Assembly (NCBI RefSeq): GCF_029623955.1
Contig: NZ_JARSBP010000007.1
Coordinates: forward strand, 248,001-312,000
Direction: 5' to 3'
Length of the DNA: 64,000 bases
Source: Mycobacterium sp. 236(2023)
Lineage (GTDB): Bacteria; Actinomycetota; Actinomycetes; Mycobacteriales; Mycobacteriaceae
Each line of letters starts with the position of its first letter. Position 1 is the first letter of the stretch. Positions 17,449 to 24,763 of this stretch are shown piece after piece. Below the pieces are notes generated by a model. That model was given only the letters and a program-made list of their open reading frames with translations, did no database searches and was not told the DNA's origin. The position numbers and the translations under genes were made by a program.

Positions 17449-18243
17449 CTAGAGGGCTCGCTGCGGAACCACTTCGCTCATCATCACCGAGGGCCACCTC
17501 ATCAAGGTCTGGGCGACATGATCGTGGCAGGCGTTGATGTAATCGCGCGCTTTCTCAGACAGGCCCTCGCCATCGCGTTGGCGAAGAACTTCAGACCAGT
17601 CGCTCACTTTCCACAGCTTCTTTGGCGTCGTGAGATCGGCGTCGGTGATGAGGGTGAAAACCCGCAACATCTCGCCGGAAAGCTTCGCGTAGGCAGCGCT
17701 CAGGTACGCGTTGCCCGCGGCGTCGGCCAACCTGTTGAACAGATCCGCGCCGGCCTCGACGAATCGCTGCATCTCCACAGCGTTGACCTTGGCGGGTCCG
17801 GACCGCTCCATTTCCTCGAAGTCGGCGATGATTCGCCCAAGCTGCTCGTCGCTGGCCGCCACGATGCCGCGTTTGACGATTTCCGGGCCGAGGATGCTCC
17901 AGAACGCGAACAGATCGTCAACCGCTTTGAGCGTCAATGGCGCTACCTGGTAGCCCTTGCGAGGAATCGTCCGTACCAGGCCGTCATGGTCCAGCCGCGT
18001 CAGTGCATCCCGAATCGGAGCCACCCCGAACCCGAAGTCTCCTGCCAGTGCCCGCTCGGTGATCCGCTGGCCCGGCTGAAGCCGGCACGCGATGATCTCG
18101 TCCCGTAAGCACCGGTACGCGGCCTCTGCCAGTGGCACGGTAGGTTCAGCCACCACATTGACACTGTACTGCCACCCCGGTGCGATATCACAGTTGCCGA
18201 ACGAGACGGGCGAAGCAGCCGCCCGCGACGTGCCGGCGGACAT
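17449..18243 (-). CDS. GntR-family (FadR/FCD-type) transcriptional regulator
   Basis: GntR regulator of about 264 residues. The winged helix-turn-helix is clear: LAEAAYRCLRDEIIACRLQPG, then ITERALAGDFGFGVAPIRDALTRLDHDGLV and RKGYQVAPLT. A C-terminal all-helical FCD-type effector domain follows (FAFWSILGPEIVKRGIV... to the end). The ATG at 18243 is the best start, though GTG codons near 18155 would still include the whole DNA-binding domain. It is divergent from the luciferase-like monooxygenase at 18534, and a 31-base inverted repeat lies in the shared intergenic region (18445-18475). It is therefore the best candidate to bind that repeat and its twin at 15060. Confidence 0.85.
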   Translation of the reverse strand: MSAGTSRAAASPVSFGNCDIAPGWQYSVNVVAEPTVPLAEAAYRCLRDEIIACRLQPGQRITERALAGDFGFGVAPIRDALTRLDHDGLVRTIPRKGYQVAPLTLKAVDDLFAFWSILGPEIVKRGIVAASDEQLGRIIADFEEMERSGPAKVNAVEMQRFVEAGADLFNRLADAAGNAYLSAAYAKLSGEMLRVFTLITDADLTTPKKLWKVSDWSEVLRQRDGEGLSEKARDYINACHDHVAQTLMRWPSVMMSEVVPQRAL

Positions 18244-18444
18244 GATCAATATCGACCGGATCGATCGACATCCGTTGTCAGCCTTGTGAAATCCGATGCC
18301 GAGCCCGACATCTGCGATCGGATCGTGCTCGTGCACACGGCAGTGTTTACCACTGCCCGGCCTGTCGCGATGCGAGCGGCGGATCGCGTGGGTCGCCGCC
18401 GACGCCCATCGTAGGGAGTCGGACACACCACCCAACACTTACAT

Positions 18445-18475
18445 TGAAATGTCAATTTGCTCTGGTGACATTTCA
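18445..18475. promoter_or_regulatory. Operator-like inverted repeat, site 2 of a pair
   Basis: TGAAATGTCA-N11-TGACATTTCA with perfect 10-base arms. It lies 58 bases before the ATG of the monooxygenase at 18534 and about 200 bases above the divergent GntR gene. Arms and spacing are the same as at 15060-15090. The position near the expected promoter of the plus-strand gene fits repression by a dimeric regulator. Confidence 0.7.
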
Positions 18476-18533
18476 CTGCTATTACTGAGGTCTCTGGAGA
18501 CGCAGATCACAACGCTCGAATGAAGGAAGTCTC

Positions 18534-19604
18534 ATGGTCCACAACTGGATGTTCTTTTACTTCTCCCAGCCAGCCCTGCAAGCCGATCACACGAACTCTG
18601 CGATCACCCAGGAGGTGTACGACCGCTACCTCGACCTGTGCGTTCGTGACGAGCAGCTGGGCTTCGACGGCGTTTTCTTTAGCGAGCATCACTTCAGCCC
18701 CCTCAATCTCTCACCGTCCCCCAACCTCATGGTGGCCGCCGCCGCGCAACTGACGAAAACGCTGCGACTTGGGGTCATGGGCAACGTGCTTCCCTTGCAT
18801 GATCCGCGCAGACTCGCCGAGGAGTGCGGCATGCTGGATTACCTCACCCGAGGTCGCCTCGAGATCGGCCTGGGTCCCGGCGTCGGCGGCGAGCCCGTGA
18901 AAGCCGGCCTGGATGCCGACGAGATTCGGCCCCGGTATGCCAGCGGCGCCGCGGTGATCGGAAAGTACGTCAAAAATCATCGCGTCACCCATAACGATGC
19001 CTTCACCAAGCTCGACGACGTTCCCATCATTCCCGCGATGCGCCAGAGCGCACCCCCAGTGTGGGTGACTGCGATGTCCGAGTCGTCAGCAGCCTGGGCG
19101 GCCAGCCAGGGATTCAAAGTATGCACCGCATGGCTGTCCACCGACCAGGTGGCCGAACTGTGCCGGACATACCGTGTGGCGGCCGCGGGGGCGGAAATAG
19201 CAACGGGGGCAACTGGTTTCGGCATACGGCGGCGCGTGTTCGTCGCACCGACCGACGCCGAAGCGCTCGACCTCGCCGAGGCAGCGTTCGACCCGGTGTC
19301 GCTTGCGGTTCAAGGCGGCGCGTCCGGCCCCGCGCAGGCCACCGCGTTGGAAGCCTCTGATTCTCACGTCATGGCAATGTTCATGAATCCCGACGACATC
19401 ATCATCGGGTCGCCCAAGACCGTGACGGAGCGACTGGTCGAGCAGGTACGCACGATCGGCGCCGACCATGTTATGTACTTCTCGGACTTCAAGATGTTCG
19501 ACCCGGCTGATCTTGTGCGATGCCATGACCTCATTGGCGAGCAGGTGGCCCCAGTGTTGCGGTCGATCACCGTCGACGCCTCCACGACCGCCCCCGTCGG
19601 ATGA
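18534..19604 (+). CDS. Luciferase-like (LLM class) flavin-dependent oxidoreductase
   Basis: A 356-residue TIM-barrel protein of the bacterial luciferase superfamily. Visible family segments are LCVRDEQLGFDGVFFSEHHF near residue 36, KTLRLGVMGNVLPLHDPRRLAEECGMLDYLTRGRLEIGLGPG around residues 75-115 and MFMNPDDIIIGSPKTVTERLVEQV near the end. It is coupled to the following esterase by an ATGA overlap, echoing the monooxygenase-hydrolase pair at 9450-11524. It starts at an ATG with GGAAG upstream. Its substrate is unknown; an operator shared with a FadE gene hints at an acyl or alkyl compound. Confidence 0.85.
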   Translation: MVHNWMFFYFSQPALQADHTNSAITQEVYDRYLDLCVRDEQLGFDGVFFSEHHFSPLNLSPSPNLMVAAAAQLTKTLRLGVMGNVLPLHDPRRLAEECGMLDYLTRGRLEIGLGPGVGGEPVKAGLDADEIRPRYASGAAVIGKYVKNHRVTHNDAFTKLDDVPIIPAMRQSAPPVWVTAMSESSAAWAASQGFKVCTAWLSTDQVAELCRTYRVAAAGAEIATGATGFGIRRRVFVAPTDAEALDLAEAAFDPVSLAVQGGASGPAQATALEASDSHVMAMFMNPDDIIIGSPKTVTERLVEQVRTIGADHVMYFSDFKMFDPADLVRCHDLIGEQVAPVLRSITVDASTTAPVG

Positions 19605-20488
19605 GCGCCGTCGAGGAGTACACCTACGCCCACCGGGACACCGGAGCTCTGAAATTACGCATCCTGAGACCCATCGGCGAAACGCACCGTCAGACCGCCG
19701 TCCTTCACCTGCACGGAGGGGGATGGCGCTCCGGCGCTCCGGCCATGCTCGACCCCCGCTCCCGCGCGCTGTCCGCCCTCGGCTACACCGTGATCCAGGT
19801 GCAATACCGGCTACTTGACGACGTCGTCGCATGGCCGGCGCCAGTCACCGACCTTCGGTCAGCGGTGCGCTGGGTTGTCGGGCACGCCGTCGAACTCGGC
19901 GTGCGCCCCAGTGCCATTGCGCTATGGGGGCATAGCGCAGGTGCGCACATCTGCTTGATGACGGCGTGCACTGTGGCCAGCGGCGATCTGGATCACCCCG
20001 ACGACGATCAGTCCATTGCGGTATCGATTGCGGCCGTCATCGACTGCTATGGGCCGACCAGCTTCCACTCCGGCGCCATCCCGCTGATCGCCGCGGGACC
20101 TGACGGACCAGACTTCGCCGCGATCGCAGCCAACCAGCGCGAGGACGGCGCCCTGCCGGGCATCGACCTGCTCGCAGAGCCATGCAACGAGGATCAGGCC
20201 GACGCCCTGAGCCCGTTGACGCAACTTACCGCTGATTTCCCACCCACCATGATCGTGCACGGCACCCACGACACCTTGATCCGGCCAGAAAACTCACGGC
20301 GCCTGACCGATGCCCTGAGCAGCCTGGGCGTAGTCAGTGAGCTCGTCACCTTCGCTGAGTGCGGTCACGAGTTCGACGCTGCGCCAAGCTATGCTGCCGT
20401 CCTCGCCGCCCACGTTGATCTTTTTCTTCGGCGAGTACTTCGAGATCCCGATCTCACCAACGAAATCTATGAGCACTCCATGTTCTGA
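19601..20488 (+). CDS. Alpha/beta-hydrolase, HSL/esterase-lipase type
   Basis: A 295-residue carboxylesterase-like protein. The oxyanion-hole motif HGGGW (from residue 38) and the nucleophile elbow GHSAGA (Ser112) place it in the hormone-sensitive-lipase branch. The remaining triad members are in GTHDTLIRPEN (Asp) and ECGHEFD (His). Its ATG overlaps the stop of the luciferase-like monooxygenase, so the pair is co-translated. The likely role is hydrolysis of an ester made or exposed by the monooxygenase. The next gene is more than 700 bases away with its own promoter. Confidence 0.85.
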   Translation: MSAVEEYTYAHRDTGALKLRILRPIGETHRQTAVLHLHGGGWRSGAPAMLDPRSRALSALGYTVIQVQYRLLDDVVAWPAPVTDLRSAVRWVVGHAVELGVRPSAIALWGHSAGAHICLMTACTVASGDLDHPDDDQSIAVSIAAVIDCYGPTSFHSGAIPLIAAGPDGPDFAAIAANQREDGALPGIDLLAEPCNEDQADALSPLTQLTADFPPTMIVHGTHDTLIRPENSRRLTDALSSLGVVSELVTFAECGHEFDAAPSYAAVLAAHVDLFLRRVLRDPDLTNEIYEHSMF

Positions 20489-21108
20489 AACCTCACCCCG
20501 CGGTAGCCGATAGCTGGTCGGCCGAGACCACTACTGGGGAGGCTGGGGTCTCACTGCGGGTTGCCGTATAAATCGGGTCATCGCCGGTAACGCCAACCGT
20601 GCTATAGCAGTGCCACTCACAGTGCGAGCCACTGTGGCGTTGTCGCAGCGTCATGCCACCCCTGCCACCTGCATACGCCTGGACCGGTGCGCGGTGTCGA
20701 AGCCGCGTTTAGCCTTCCGGGCGCCTGCGATGCATCAAAGTCGATGTCCACGTTACTGTTTCGCTCAGTCCTGCGACATCCCAGCGGAGGCGCCCCTTTC
20801 CAGTGGCGGCCCCACCGCGGGCGCCTGCACTGCGGCAAGTCGATTGTCCTTGGCGCACAATCCCCTCGGTGCGGACGCGCAGGGTCTTCGAATCAGGGCT
20901 TCGCAGCAGCCGCGAAAGTCGGTGTCCCGGCGAAACGTTGGGACATTGCGCAAACACTCGTCGCGGACATGCGTGCCGACGGCGGTGCCATCTTTGGCGC
21001 TCGCGGCAGGGCGCCAGATTGCTTAAATGCACTGCGCCAGAGGGGTATCGATTCCTGTTGCACTTCATCAAGACGTGCGAACAGCCCCAACCCAGTCGCT
21101 GACTTATT
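20489..21108. other. Intergenic stretch of about 620 bases, no supported gene
   Basis: Several overlapping open frames occur on both strands, but all lack ribosome-binding sites and give Arg/Cys/Ser-rich translations with no family features. I see no structural RNA or transposase remnant. The right end runs into the promoter of the extradiol cluster. The stretch could hold a decayed gene too eroded to recognise. Confidence 0.45.
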
Positions 21109-21141
21109 GTCATTGACACAGAGTCAACGAAACTTTAGGCT
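21109..21141 (+). promoter_or_regulatory. Promoter with embedded operator, site B of a four-site family
   Basis: TCATTGACACAGAGTCAAC includes a -35 box TTGACA (21113-21118). A 17-base spacer follows, then TAGGCT (21136-21141) as a -10 box. The palindrome TTGAC-N5-GTCAA overlaps the -35. Twenty of 21 bases match the minus-strand site at 17286-17306, including the 17-base promoter geometry. It reads into the extradiol cluster that starts at 21225. Confidence 0.7.
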
Positions 21142-21224
21142 GTGAGGTAGAACACCCCAGCGGCACTCTGGCGCTTCGCCGGCGGTCCCGCGTTCACCGC
21201 TTCATTACCGGCAAGGAGGCCCAC

Positions 21225-21797
21225 ATGACTGTCATCGATGGACGCAAGAAGCTGGCACATCTCGTGCTGCAGACGACTCAGCTACCTGTGCTGCGTGACT
21301 GGTATTTGGAGGTGCTGGATGCGCACATCGTCTACGAGAATCAAGCGTTGGCGTTTCTGACCTTCGACGACGAGCATCATCGGTTGGCGATTGCTCAGAT
21401 TCCGGGCCTATCCCCCCGCACGCCGACGACAGTCGGACTATCCCACTCGGCTTATACCTTCGACGACCTCGGCCAACTGCTCGAGAAGTTCGAGCGGCTC
21501 AGCCTCGCCGGCATCCAACCCCACGTACCGGTACAGCACGGCGTGACGACCTCCATCTACTACCGCGACCCCGACGGCAATCTCGTCGAGCTGCAGATCG
21601 ACAATTTCGCTACCCCCGACGAGGCCACCGGGTACATGAACGGTCCCGAATACTGCGGAGACCCCATCGGCCCTTCCTTCGAACCCGACATCATGCTCAC
21701 CGCATACCGCTCAGGTACGGCAGAGTCCGTGCTCCGGACGCGTGCCTGGGCACACGAATGCGATCAGCGCAACGTCATGCAACTGATGGTGACCTGA
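21225..21797 (+). CDS. One-domain extradiol (VOC-fold) ring-cleavage dioxygenase
   Basis: A 190-residue vicinal-oxygen-chelate protein. The 2-His-1-carboxylate Fe(II) site is visible as His12 (KKLAHLVLQT), His74 (LSHSAYTF) and Glu122 (GNLVELQID). YRDPDGNLVELQIDNF is the hallmark of the extradiol dioxygenase/glyoxalase family. The length fits single-domain enzymes rather than the about 300-residue two-domain BphC/HsaC type. With a flavin reductase, an HsaA-like monooxygenase and an FAH-family hydrolase downstream, it most likely cleaves a catechol in meta fashion. A good GGAGG site (aaggaggcc) precedes the ATG. Confidence 0.82.
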   Translation: MTVIDGRKKLAHLVLQTTQLPVLRDWYLEVLDAHIVYENQALAFLTFDDEHHRLAIAQIPGLSPRTPTTVGLSHSAYTFDDLGQLLEKFERLSLAGIQPHVPVQHGVTTSIYYRDPDGNLVELQIDNFATPDEATGYMNGPEYCGDPIGPSFEPDIMLTAYRSGTAESVLRTRAWAHECDQRNVMQLMVT

Positions 21798-21844
21798 GAT
21801 CTGACGGCAGACACCGTCGGACGGGACACGAACGAGGAGAAATA

Positions 21845-21991
21845 ATGTTGGCTCACTTCAGGTCTGCGCTGGCGACGTGCGGACCACCCAACCGCATCGC
21901 GCTCGCCAGGGCCACCGATCGACAACACCGCACAGGCGCAGACATGCCCGTCAAAGGGTCCGGCGCTGCACATCCGGAGTCTGGCATATGA
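21845..21991 (+). CDS. Short ORF of 48 codons coupled to the flavin reductase
   Basis: Begins with an ATG at 21845 preceded by GAGGAG at an ideal distance, the strongest ribosome-binding site in this stretch. It ends with a TGA that overlaps the flavin-reductase ATG (ATGA at 21988-21991). The product opens MLAHFRSALATCGPPNRIAL and is rich in Arg, Ala and Gly, with no recognisable family. It may be a true small protein, a translational-coupling leader, or the remains of a lost gene. Confidence 0.45.
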   Translation: MLAHFRSALATCGPPNRIALARATDRQHRTGADMPVKGSGAAHPESGI

Positions 21992-22512
21992 CCCGCGAGA
22001 TGATCGAAACAGGAATCAGTGCAGAGGATTTGGTGCCGTCAACTGACGACCAGAAGATGCTGCGACGCACGTTCGGCTGCTTTCCCAAAGGAGTGGCCGC
22101 AGTTTGCGCACACATCGACAACCAGCCAGTCGGACTGACGATAAGTTCCTTTTCCTCGGTGTCATTGGAGCCACCGCTTGTCTCGATCTGTGTGATGCGC
22201 AGTTCGCGCCGCTGGACACTTCTGCGCCAAGCCCAGCGGCTGGGATTGAGCTTCCTGGCCCGCGAGCATGAAGAACTGTGCCGGTCCCTGGCCTCTTCTG
22301 AGTCTGATGTGCTTGAGGGGCAGCACATTACACCCGAAGGTGCAGTGCTAGTCCCTGGCTCCACCGCATGGCTGGATTGCAGCCTGTACGCCGAACTGGA
22401 TGCCGGTGACCACACCATCGCGCTGCTACGTGTGCATCGGCTCGGAGCGCGGCCAGCGCAGGCACCCCTGGTCTTTCACGCCTCGAAGTTTCACCAACTT
22501 GTTGCGACATAA
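21988..22512 (+). CDS. Flavin reductase (HsaB/HpaC-like partner of a two-component monooxygenase)
   Basis: A 174-residue flavin reductase-like protein with RRTFGCFPKGVAAVCAHIDNQPVGLTISSFSSVSLEPPLVSICV at residues about 24-70 and ELDAGDHTIALLRVHRL near the C-terminus. The latter has the GDH flavin-contact motif. I start at the ATG at 21988, where GGAG lies nine bases upstream and the short ORF stop overlaps. The HsaA-like oxygenase two genes downstream is its expected partner, receiving reduced flavin by diffusion. The order dioxygenase-reductase-hydrolase-oxygenase recalls hsa-type steroid or biphenyl clusters. Confidence 0.87.
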   Translation: MTREMIETGISAEDLVPSTDDQKMLRRTFGCFPKGVAAVCAHIDNQPVGLTISSFSSVSLEPPLVSICVMRSSRRWTLLRQAQRLGLSFLAREHEELCRSLASSESDVLEGQHITPEGAVLVPGSTAWLDCSLYAELDAGDHTIALLRVHRLGARPAQAPLVFHASKFHQLVAT

Positions 22513-22542
22513 CAACTTTTCGCCTCACGAAAAGGAGAATCC

Positions 22543-23427
22543 GTGCGCATCGCCAATCTGGATGGCCGGCTGGTAATCGTGACTGACGCCGGCGTCATCG
22601 ACGTCGAGGACGCCAGCTCGCATCGCTTCGAAGCCGAGCCGCAGAGCATCTACGCCCGGTGGGACGATTTCCGCGAGTGGGCCGCCAGCGCCGACCTATC
22701 CGATGCGCAGCCCGTGTTCGACACCGCCCTTCTGCGACCACCCGCGCCGCGACCGGCCCAGCTCTTCGCCGTCGGGCTGAACTACCGCGAGCACGCCGCC
22801 GAAACCGGGCTGCAATTGCCCCAACATCCCATGGTGTTCACCAAATTCGTCAGCTGCCTCACCGGCGCCTATAGTCCCATCGCGATCCCCGAAGCGGGCA
22901 ATACCGACTGGGAAATCGAACTCGTCGTGGTGATCGGCCGGCGCGCCCATCGGGTCAGCGCCGAGCGTGGATGGGAGCACGTCGCTGGCCTGAGCGTCGG
23001 GCAGGATCTTTCCGAACGCATCACCCAGATCCGCGATCCCGCTCCCCAACAGATGAGCCTGGGCAAATCCTTGCCCGGTTACGGCCCCGTCGGCCCGTGG
23101 CTGGTCACGCCCGACGAACTTCCCGACCCTGACAACCTGCAGATGAGTTGCGCCGTCGACGGCGTGCAAATGCAGAAGGCCAGCACCGTGGACATGATCT
23201 TCCCCGTCGCGGAGTTGATCTCTCAGCTCTCGGAGATCCTTCCACTGCTGCCCGGGGACGTTCTGTTCACCGGCACGCCCTCGGGTGTCGGCTACGGGAT
23301 GAAGCCACCCCGATACCTGCGTCCTGGCCAGACGCTGGTCAGCCGCATCGACGGCATCGGAGAGATGCGCAATCCGATTGTCGCAGAGCACAACACAATG
23401 AAAACGCGATCCGAAAGGGACCGATAG
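22543..23427 (+). CDS. Fumarylacetoacetate hydrolase (FAH) family protein
   Basis: A 294-residue FAH-superfamily enzyme starting with GTG at 22543 after AAAAGGAG. The core has LFAVGLNYREHAAETGL, the metal-binding DWEIELVVVIGR, SVGQDLSERITQI, GKSLPGYGPVGPWLVTPDEL, and FPVAELISQLSEILPLLPGDVLFTGTPSGVGYGMKPP. Members cleave C-C bonds in acylpyruvates or hydrate/decarboxylate meta-cleavage products. In this cluster it stands where an alpha/beta-hydrolase (HsaD/BphD) is usually found. It could hydrolyse the extradiol product or a later acylpyruvate. It ends two bases before the stop-adjacent ATG of the next gene, consistent with one operon. Confidence 0.87.
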   Translation: MRIANLDGRLVIVTDAGVIDVEDASSHRFEAEPQSIYARWDDFREWAASADLSDAQPVFDTALLRPPAPRPAQLFAVGLNYREHAAETGLQLPQHPMVFTKFVSCLTGAYSPIAIPEAGNTDWEIELVVVIGRRAHRVSAERGWEHVAGLSVGQDLSERITQIRDPAPQQMSLGKSLPGYGPVGPWLVTPDELPDPDNLQMSCAVDGVQMQKASTVDMIFPVAELISQLSEILPLLPGDVLFTGTPSGVGYGMKPPRYLRPGQTLVSRIDGIGEMRNPIVAEHNTMKTRSERDR

Positions 23428-24624
23428 ATGAGCAATGTCGCAGCGAACACGCTAAGCGGTGAGCAGATACTGCACAACATCTCGAATCTCGCGATCGCTA
23501 TCGCCAGCCGAGCCGCTGAATCGGAGTCCAATCGTCGAGTCGGCGAGGACACCATCGAGGACCTCAAGTCCGCTGGTGCGTTCCGGGTGGCGTCCCCACG
23601 ACGTCACGGAGGGCTTGAGTCAAGTTTGCGTTCCATGTTGGACACCTCGGCCGCCATCGCCGAAGCTGACGGCGGCGCCTCGTGGGTTGTCACGCTGTCC
23701 AACGTCACGTGCTGGGCGGCCTGCAGCATGTACAACCAGGAGGCGATCGACGAGGTGTTCGCCAACGGACCCGACGTCATCTTGTGCGGCGTCGTTGTCC
23801 CCACAGGTCAAGCACGTCGAGTTCCCGGCGGTTACCGCGTCTCGGGCAGCTGGGCGTATGCCTCCGCGAGCCTGCACGCTCAATGGGCGAGCTGCGGTGC
23901 GGTGGTCGTCGATGAGGACGGTCAACCCGTCGACCAACTGATGATGCTGATTCCGCGTGCAGATTTCCGCGTCGAAGACACCTGGTATGTCGCGGGCATG
24001 CGGTCCTCCGGCAGCAACACCATCGTCGTTGACGATGTCTTTGTCCCGGCTCATCGCGCGACACCGTTGGAGCCGACCCTCGCGGGCGCCAACGTCGCGG
24101 CGCACCCCGAATCGGCGCTCTACCGCAGCGCTGTCGGGCCGATGCTGGTCTTGGTCGTGATGGGTCCCCAACTGGGGCTGGGTCGCGCCGCACTGCGTAT
24201 CGCCACCACGAAAGCGGCGTCGAAGCCGTTGGCCTACACCACTATCGGTCGGCAAGCCGATTCGGTGTCCTTCCAGCTGCTGATCGCCGAAGCCGCGGCC
24301 CGAATCGATACGGCTCATCTGCACGCCTACCGCGCCGCCGACGACGTTGACCGCCACGCACGCGACGCCACCATGCCCGATCTCCTGACCCGTGCCCGTA
24401 TCCGCGCCGATTCGGCGGTCGCTCTGCAAAGCATCAACGGTGCCCTCAATACGCTCCTGAACGCGGCTGGCGCGTCCAGCTTCGCCGAGGTCAACCCGAT
24501 GCAGCGAATCTGGCGCGACTCCAACGTAGCTGCGCGCCACGCCGTCACATTGCCGCAGGTGTCGATGGAGACCTACGGCAAAGCGCTGCTGGGAGCAACC
24601 GACAACATTACCGACATCATATGA
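23428..24624 (+). CDS. HsaA-like flavin-dependent monooxygenase (acyl-CoA dehydrogenase fold)
   Basis: A 398-residue protein with acyl-CoA dehydrogenase fold of the HsaA/HpaB/DszC-type oxygenase group. Evidence includes DLKSAGAFRVASPRRHGG, IAEADGGASWVVTLSNVTCWAACSM, GGYRVSGSWAYASASLHAQW, and WYVAGMRSSGSNTIVVDDVFVPAHRA, all characteristic of this class. It also lacks the dehydrogenase YEGT-type base; instead the C-terminus has NPMQRIWRDSNVAARHAVTLPQ, with the histidine pattern shared by HsaA-type oxygenases. It likely hydroxylates a phenol to a catechol using reduced flavin from the 21988 gene, giving the substrate for the extradiol dioxygenase. Confidence 0.87.
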   Translation: MSNVAANTLSGEQILHNISNLAIAIASRAAESESNRRVGEDTIEDLKSAGAFRVASPRRHGGLESSLRSMLDTSAAIAEADGGASWVVTLSNVTCWAACSMYNQEAIDEVFANGPDVILCGVVVPTGQARRVPGGYRVSGSWAYASASLHAQWASCGAVVVDEDGQPVDQLMMLIPRADFRVEDTWYVAGMRSSGSNTIVVDDVFVPAHRATPLEPTLAGANVAAHPESALYRSAVGPMLVLVVMGPQLGLGRAALRIATTKAASKPLAYTTIGRQADSVSFQLLIAEAAARIDTAHLHAYRAADDVDRHARDATMPDLLTRARIRADSAVALQSINGALNTLLNAAGASSFAEVNPMQRIWRDSNVAARHAVTLPQVSMETYGKALLGATDNITDII

Positions 24625-24763
24625 CGCAGACACCTACGAACGAATGGTGTGCGAGCGCACCGTATCTAGTCCCGGGCCCACTACCCGCACCCGGGAGCGC
24701 CCTGTCGCGTCGCCGAACTTCCCCTCACGCACTACCACGAATCCACCCCCACCCGGAGGCCCC

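Noticed and set aside
20610..21145. Overlapping open frames on both strands between the esterase and extradiol genes
   Set aside because: No start signals, Arg/Cys-rich composition and no recognisable domain; treated as intergenic.
22696..24633. Minus-strand open frames opposite the FAH and HsaA-like genes
   Set aside because: Antisense shadows; long only because GC-rich codons rarely form stops on the complementary strand.
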